Shown here piece by piece: positions 22,306-24,858 of a DNA stretch of 24,858 nucleotides. Within the stretch, counting starts at the first letter, position 1, and the number at the start of each line of letters is the position of its first letter. The stretch lies in NCBI GenBank assembly GCA_039812685.1, contig JBDIBB010000059.1, forward strand, positions 1 through 24,858. Direction: 5' to 3'. The notes under the pieces are model-generated. The model saw only the letters and a list, made by a program, of their open reading frames with translations. It did not search any database and was not told the origin of the DNA. This DNA is from JBDIBB01 sp039812685. Its GTDB lineage: Bacteria; Acidobacteriota; Vicinamibacteria; Vicinamibacterales; JAFNAJ01. The position numbers and the translations under genes are program-made.

Positions 22306-24858
22306 TCATGACGGGCTCTGCATGCCCGCGCCAGCGTCCGACCCCGCGTCGGGCGCGAGGATCACTCCCGAGATCGCCGCACCGGGAAACAGCGCCTCGG
22401 CCGCGCGCACGTAGAGCGCGAGTTGCCGCTCGTGCCACCCGGCGCGCCGTCCCGTCTTCACCTCGATCACGCGCACGCGTCCGTCTGGCGCGCGCACCAG
22501 GCAGTCGATCACGCCACGTATCGCCACGCCCGGTCCCGTCGCGCCGCCGCCTGCCGGTTCGAACAACGTGAACGGCACCTCGTGCAGCACCTCGCCGTCG
22601 AAGAGCCCGACGGCGGCGCCGCGTCGCACGAGCTGCCGCCAGGTACGGCAGGCCGATGCCACCGCCTCGCCGGGCGCCACCAGCGCCTCGTGCTCCTCCG
22701 GTCGCAGCAACGCCATCGCCCGCTCCGCCAGCGTCGCATCGTCGATCGCGGCGGCCTCCGAGACGCCCACCCGCTGGAACAGCCGGTGCACCAGGCGGCC
22801 CGCGGTCACATCGAGCGGATCCGCCGCGACGTGCCGGCGCCGCGGCGGGGCGGGACCAGGATCCACGAGCGTCCGCACCGCGCGCACCGGCAGTTCGGGG
22901 TCGGCGGCCAGTGGCCCGAGCAGATCGAGGCGCACGGCATCCTCGGCCGGATCGCCGGTGGGCAGGGCACGCGGATCGAGGGCGCAGCGGCGGAACGCGT
23001 GCGCCTCCCCGCTGGCAGCGGTCCAGGTGACCCGCGGTCCGGCCGCGCGAGCGGCCTCTTCCAGGACGGCCCCGAGCGAGGCGGGCAGCACCTCGCCGAG
23101 GCTCCCCTTCGAGGGCCGGAATTCGCCCCCCGCCCGCAGCGCGCCGGCCAGGTACAGCCGATCGCGCGCCCGCGTGAGCGCGACGTACAGCAGGCGCTTG
23201 GTCTCCTCCCGATCGCGCCGGTCCTCTTCTTCGTCGGCCTCGAAGCGCATCGTGCCGATGGAGACCGCCGGCTCGCCGCGGTGGTCCTCGGCCACCACGC
23301 GCACGGCGCCGCCGCGGGCGCCGACGCCCCTGGCGAGATCCACGACGAAGACGACGGGGAACTCGAGGCCCTTGCTCGCGTGCACGGTCATGAGGTGGAC
23401 GGCGTTCATGGCGTCGATCGCCGCGTTGGATTCGTCGCCGAGCGAGAGACGGTCGAGGTGCGCCGCGATGCGCGCCATGGTGGCGTATCCGCGGTTCTGG
23501 AGCCGGCGGACGAGCGCGCGGAACTTCTTCACGTTCTCCCGCGCCTGGTCGAGACGCGGACCGCGCAGTTCGAAAGCGTAGGCGGTCTCGCGAAGGATGC
23601 GATCGACCAGGTCGGCCGGCGGCAGGTGTTCCACCATCGGGAGCCACGTGCCCATCGCGGCGCGCGTCATCGCCACGACCCGGCGGTCGTCCTCACCCAG
23701 TCGCGCCACGGCGGCCGGCTCCGCGCGGGCGCGCGCCACGCGGCCCAGGTCTGGCGCCAGCTCGACGAGCGCCGCATCGCTCACGCGGAAGATCCGCGAG
23801 CGCAGCAGCGCGGCCTCCCTCAACGGCGACGCCGGCCGGGCGAGGAAACGCACCAGCGCCGACAGGTCCTGGGTCTCTTCCGCCTCGAAGAAGCCGAGGC
23901 CCTTGTAGACGTACGTGGGGACGCCGCGCGCGTCGAGCGCGCGCTCGTAGTCGCGGTGGCTGTCGCGGGCGCGGAAGAGGATGGCGATGTCGCCCGGACC
24001 GACGGGGCGGCGCACGCCGGTCGCGCGATCGCGCACCGTCTCGCGCGAGGCGATCGCCCGGACGATCTCGGAGGCCACCACACCGGCCAGCTCGCCGGCG
24101 CCCACCGCGCTGGCGATGCCCAGCGCGGGTCCGTCGCTCTCGATCGGCGCCGCGATCATCGGAAACCGGTCCGTGTCGTCGTAGCGGAATGCGTCGCGCC
24201 GGTCGGGCGCCTTCCTGACCTCGGCGAACAGGTCGTTGACGAACGCCAGCAGCGCCGGCGCCGACCGGAAGCTGGCGGAAATCGCGCGGCGGGGACGATC
24301 GCCGGGGCGCAGCGCGGCGATGTGGCGCGCGGCTTCGTCGAGCAGCGCCACCTCCGCGTCACGAAACCGGTAGATCGACTGCTTCCGGTCGCCGACGACG
24401 AACACGGTGGGTGGCAGCGGGCCGCCGGCCACGCCCTCGCCGGCGCCCCACGCTTCCACGAGCAGCGACACCAGCGCCCATTGCAGCCGGTTGGTGTCCT
24501 GGAACTCGTCGACCAGCACGTGGTGATAGCGCGACTCGAGCCGGAAGCGGCTGCGTGAGAACTCGTCCATCTGCCGCAGCAGCGTGACGGCGCGGTCCAG
24601 CGTGCCGGTGAAGTCGAGCAGGTCCTCGGCGTCCATCGCGCGGCAGTAGGCCGACTCCGCGATCCGCGCCAGTTGCAGGATCCCGCGCGCGAGCACCGCG
24701 TTCACCTGCGCGTCGAGCCGGCGGGCGATGGCGAGGATCTCGGGGCCGGCCTGCGACAAGGCCTTCCGGTGCCGCTCGAAGGCGTCCCTGCCAGCGAAGT
24801 ACCGCTGTGCGCAGGGCATCGACCTGCGCGCCTCGCCCTTCTGGGTGAGGAACCAGTG
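22306..24858 (-). CDS. addA: AddA/RecB-like UvrD-family helicase-nuclease (partial, start outside window)
   Basis: 850 residues are visible; the frame runs open to the window edge (HWFLTQKGEARRS before the first visible Met at 24819), so the N-terminus with Walker A is missing. Superfamily 1 motifs in order are VLVDEFQDTN (motif II, visible residues ~114-123), VVGDRKQSIYRFRDAE (III), ISASFRS (IV), VHLMTVHASKGLEFPVVFV (V) and RLLYVALTRARDRLYLAG (VI). The C-terminus has a RecB/Cas4-type PD-(D/E)xK nuclease: GRLVHRLFQ, IRGVIDCL, VRVIEVKTGRR, WHERQLALYVRAAE. Helicase plus nuclease is the architecture of AddA and RecB; these resect DNA double-strand breaks for RecA with AddB or RecC. FLTQKGEARRS resembles the AddA FLTKKGEPRK motif, so AddA is favoured, with AddB expected upstream beyond the window. 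Confidence 0.88.
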   Translation of the reverse strand, partial: HWFLTQKGEARRSMPCAQRYFAGRDAFERHRKALSQAGPEILAIARRLDAQVNAVLARGILQLARIAESAYCRAMDAEDLLDFTGTLDRAVTLLRQMDEFSRSRFRLESRYHHVLVDEFQDTNRLQWALVSLLVEAWGAGEGVAGGPLPPTVFVVGDRKQSIYRFRDAEVALLDEAARHIAALRPGDRPRRAISASFRSAPALLAFVNDLFAEVRKAPDRRDAFRYDDTDRFPMIAAPIESDGPALGIASAVGAGELAGVVASEIVRAIASRETVRDRATGVRRPVGPGDIAILFRARDSHRDYERALDARGVPTYVYKGLGFFEAEETQDLSALVRFLARPASPLREAALLRSRIFRVSDAALVELAPDLGRVARARAEPAAVARLGEDDRRVVAMTRAAMGTWLPMVEHLPPADLVDRILRETAYAFELRGPRLDQARENVKKFRALVRRLQNRGYATMARIAAHLDRLSLGDESNAAIDAMNAVHLMTVHASKGLEFPVVFVVDLARGVGARGGAVRVVAEDHRGEPAVSIGTMRFEADEEEDRRDREETKRLLYVALTRARDRLYLAGALRAGGEFRPSKGSLGEVLPASLGAVLEEAARAAGPRVTWTAASGEAHAFRRCALDPRALPTGDPAEDAVRLDLLGPLAADPELPVRAVRTLVDPGPAPPRRRHVAADPLDVTAGRLVHRLFQRVGVSEAAAIDDATLAERAMALLRPEEHEALVAPGEAVASACRTWRQLVRRGAAVGLFDGEVLHEVPFTLFEPAGGGATGPGVAIRGVIDCLVRAPDGRVRVIEVKTGRRAGWHERQLALYVRAAEALFPGAAISGVILAPDAGSDAGAGMQSPS

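Noticed and set aside
22423..24558. A 711-codon plus-strand open frame opposite the AddA-like gene
   Set aside because: The opposite strand carries all helicase and nuclease motifs in order; the plus-strand translation is His/Arg/Gly-rich and featureless.

Overview
The window is a densely packed, very GC-rich (by eye near 70 %) bacterial chromosome segment. It holds 20 protein genes on both strands, most separated by a few tens of bases or overlapping, with no RNA genes, IS elements or phage genes seen. The gene families (archaeal/fungal-type Asd beside a succinylase-type dap cluster, paired M16 peptidases, a MASE1 hybrid kinase, AddA-type nuclease) and a GGGGCTT/GAGGC heptad repeat fit a Gram-negative soil bacterium. 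My guess is Acidobacteriota (Vicinamibacteria-like); this is inference from gene content, not a phylogenetic result.

Left part (1-5412), minus strand: a lysine/diaminopimelate operon read asd - dapB - dapA - dapD - dapE, followed by a small secreted PDZ protein. It supplies meso-diaminopimelate for peptidoglycan and lysine. A leader of about 175 nt separates a good extended -10 from asd and contains a textbook intrinsic terminator directly before the asd ribosome binding site, so the operon is probably controlled by attenuation. A tandem heptad repeat fills the dapB-dapA gap.

Middle (5564-15608): a SRPBCC protein converges on a DedA membrane protein. A BtuB-like TonB receptor is divergent, by 21 bp, from a MASE1-PAS-HisKA-HATPase-REC hybrid kinase, which converges on pyruvate kinase. 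An amidase with an unusual N-terminal extension, an alpha/beta hydrolase and a small membrane protein follow.

Right part (15777-24858): on the minus strand lie Mrp (Fe-S carrier ATPase, own terminator), then a DUF3347-like periplasmic protein and two M16 peptidase subunits (one catalytic, one lacking the zinc motif). Upstream of Mrp are a DUF4870 membrane protein, a four-helix-like membrane protein and a DnaJ-like zinc-finger protein without J domain. The last is divergent from a small CxxC zinc-ribbon gene and a 54-residue orphan. The window ends inside an AddA/RecB-like helicase-nuclease.

A recurring feature is a TANNNT-type -10 element only 6-9 nt before the start codon of first genes, in two cases with a perfect TTGACA -35 at 18 bp. 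This suggests leaderless transcription is common here.
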